Below are positions 39,848 to 40,590 of a stretch of 40,590 bases of DNA, one piece after another. The stretch comes from Candidatus Hydrogenedentota bacterium (GTDB lineage: Bacteria; Hydrogenedentota; Hydrogenedentia; Hydrogenedentales; SLHB01), in assembly GCA_035416745.1 (NCBI GenBank), contig DAOLNV010000005.1, positions 86,720 through 127,309 of the forward strand, written 5' to 3'. Within the stretch, counting starts at the first letter, position 1, and every line of letters starts with the position of its first letter. The notes under the pieces are model-generated. The model saw only the letters and a program-made list of their open reading frames with translations, was not told where the DNA came from and did no database searches. The translations under genes and the position numbers were made by a program.

Positions 39848-40590
39848 AGATTCTTGCCGTGGTGGGGACCCGCCCCAATTTTGTAAAGATGGCTCCGCTC
39901 ATGCGGGAGTTCTCAAGAAGCACAAGAATCAGCGCGAAACTGGTACATACGGGACAGCACTATGACCGCGCCATGTCGGAGTTGTTCTTCGAACAGTTGA
40001 ACCTCCCTGAACCGGACTGCTACCTGGGCGTGCAGCCGGGAAGTCACGCCAGGCAAACGGCTGACATAATGACGCAATTTGAAGAACTGTGTGTCTGTGA
40101 TTCTCCTGATCTCGTTCTGGTGGTGGGCGACGTCAATTCTACTCTGGCCACGGCGCTGACTGCCGGGAAACTCTGCATCCCGATTGCGCATGTCGAGGCA
40201 GGATTACGAAGCTTCGATATGTCGATGCCCGAAGAGATAAACCGTTTGCTGGTTGATCGCCTCGCGCGGTTTCTATTTGTCAGTGAACCGGCGGGGATGG
40301 CGAACTTGGAGCGCGAGGGACTCCGAAGGGAACAAAAGGCGTTTCTGGTCGGCAACGTAATGATTGATTCGCTGGTGGCATGTTTGCCTGCTATCAAGGC
40401 AGCTGAGGCTTCCCGGAAGCTCGGGCTCCAAGACAAGCGATACGCGGTAATGACGGTTCATCGGCCCTCGAACGTGGATTCGGAAGAGGGCCTGCTGCGT
40501 ATCCTGGAAATTCTGGAGGAAGTTTGCAAGACCTTTCCTGTCGTGTTTCCCGTTCATCCGCGAACTGGCGCCAATCTCCGGCGATTGGGC
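39844..40590 (+). CDS. wecB: UDP-N-acetylglucosamine 2-epimerase (non-hydrolysing), cut by window end
   Basis: The first 249 codons of a WecB-type epimerase converting UDP-GlcNAc to UDP-ManNAc. The signatures are VVGTRPNFVKMAPLM, VHTGQHYD, VVGDVNSTLATAL, HVEAGLRSFDMSMPEEINR (the catalytic H-x-E-A-G-x-R-S), FVGNVMIDSL-like FLVGNVMIDSL and VHRPSNVD with FPVVFPVHPRT. The reading frame is open at the window end. It starts in an ATGA overlap with DUF354. The product UDP-ManNAc could feed the acetylated/ uronate sugars suggested by the WbpD-like gene. Its name should be confirmed on the full gene. Confidence 0.95.
   Translation, partial: MKILAVVGTRPNFVKMAPLMREFSRSTRISAKLVHTGQHYDRAMSELFFEQLNLPEPDCYLGVQPGSHARQTADIMTQFEELCVCDSPDLVLVVGDVNSTLATALTAGKLCIPIAHVEAGLRSFDMSMPEEINRLLVDRLARFLFVSEPAGMANLEREGLRREQKAFLVGNVMIDSLVACLPAIKAAEASRKLGLQDKRYAVMTVHRPSNVDSEEGLLRILEILEEVCKTFPVVFPVHPRTGANLRRLG

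Noticed and set aside
1..40590. CRISPR array, tRNA, rRNA, transposase or phage gene
   Set aside because: No regular spaced repeats, no cloverleaf-like sequence in the intergenic regions and no transposase or integrase motif in any frame.

Overview
The window is dense, GC-rich bacterial DNA with 37 protein-coding genes (two cut by the window ends), one gene remnant and no recognisable rRNA, tRNA, CRISPR array or insertion sequence. The gene mix points to a free-living, diderm, environmental heterotroph: a WecA-type undecaprenyl-phosphate sugar-1-phosphate transferase, a lipobox lipoprotein, many glycosyltransferases, a Gfo/Idh/MocA oxidoreductase, a DUF4380-like protein, an eukaryote-type Ser/Thr kinase with TPRs and a fused membrane/spermidine-synthase protein. 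This combination is common in Planctomycetota and neighbouring phyla such as Hydrogenedentota. That placement is an inference from gene content, not a phylogeny.

Layout. (1) 1-6864, minus strand: an ABC-F ATPase (C-terminal end cut off) with its own TATAAT promoter; upstream of it a three-gene set made of a large glycoside-hydrolase-like protein (917 aa) followed by two GT4 glycosyltransferases, joined by a GTGA start/stop overlap and a 23-base overlap. (2) 6982-10332, minus strand: phosphoesterase, hisB, universal stress protein, HDOD protein and a small acidic protein. (3) 10333-10934: a gene-free divergent region with an inverted repeat near a weak promoter. (4) 10935-20663, plus strand: wecA-like transferase, DUF4380-like protein, then a cassette of oxidoreductase-SCP2 fusion, GPH-type sugar transporter and a fold-type III PLP enzyme, then an aldehyde dehydrogenase and a membrane spermidine-synthase-like protein. 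(5) 20669-29884: cobalamin adenosyltransferase-like protein and exonuclease III (minus), LON-domain protein and MEMO-family protein (plus), a small lipoprotein (minus), a tightly overlapping Nif3-glgA-tsaE run (plus) and a TM-TPR-kinase protein (minus) whose stop codon overlaps that of tsaE. (6) 29945-40590: a surface-polysaccharide locus in two divergent arms. The minus arm has an acyltransferase, two GT4 enzymes and a decayed fragment of a second wecA-like gene. The plus arm has an unclassified transferase, a WbpD-like acetyltransferase, a GT2 enzyme, a deacetylase-like protein, a sulfotransferase-like protein, a methyltransferase, a DUF354 protein and the start of wecB.

How it fits together. 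The last 10 kb can build, acetylate, possibly deacetylate, sulfate and methylate a UDP-GlcNAc/ManNAc-derived glycan. The intact wecA at 10935 could supply the lipid-linked first sugar, since the local copy is a pseudogene. The 13.2-17.3 kb cassette looks like uptake and redox or PLP-dependent processing of a small polyol, sugar or amino-acid-like compound, substrate unknown. Several start sites were moved from the longest reading frame on the basis of Shine-Dalgarno spacing or start/stop overlaps, and GTG and TTG starts are frequent.

No wholly new system is proven here. The best candidates for something undescribed are the Gfo/Idh/MocA-SCP2 fusion with its transporter/PLP partners, the GH-like/GT4/GT4 set, the N-terminal-TPR kinase and the modified-glycan locus with an unclassified transferase.
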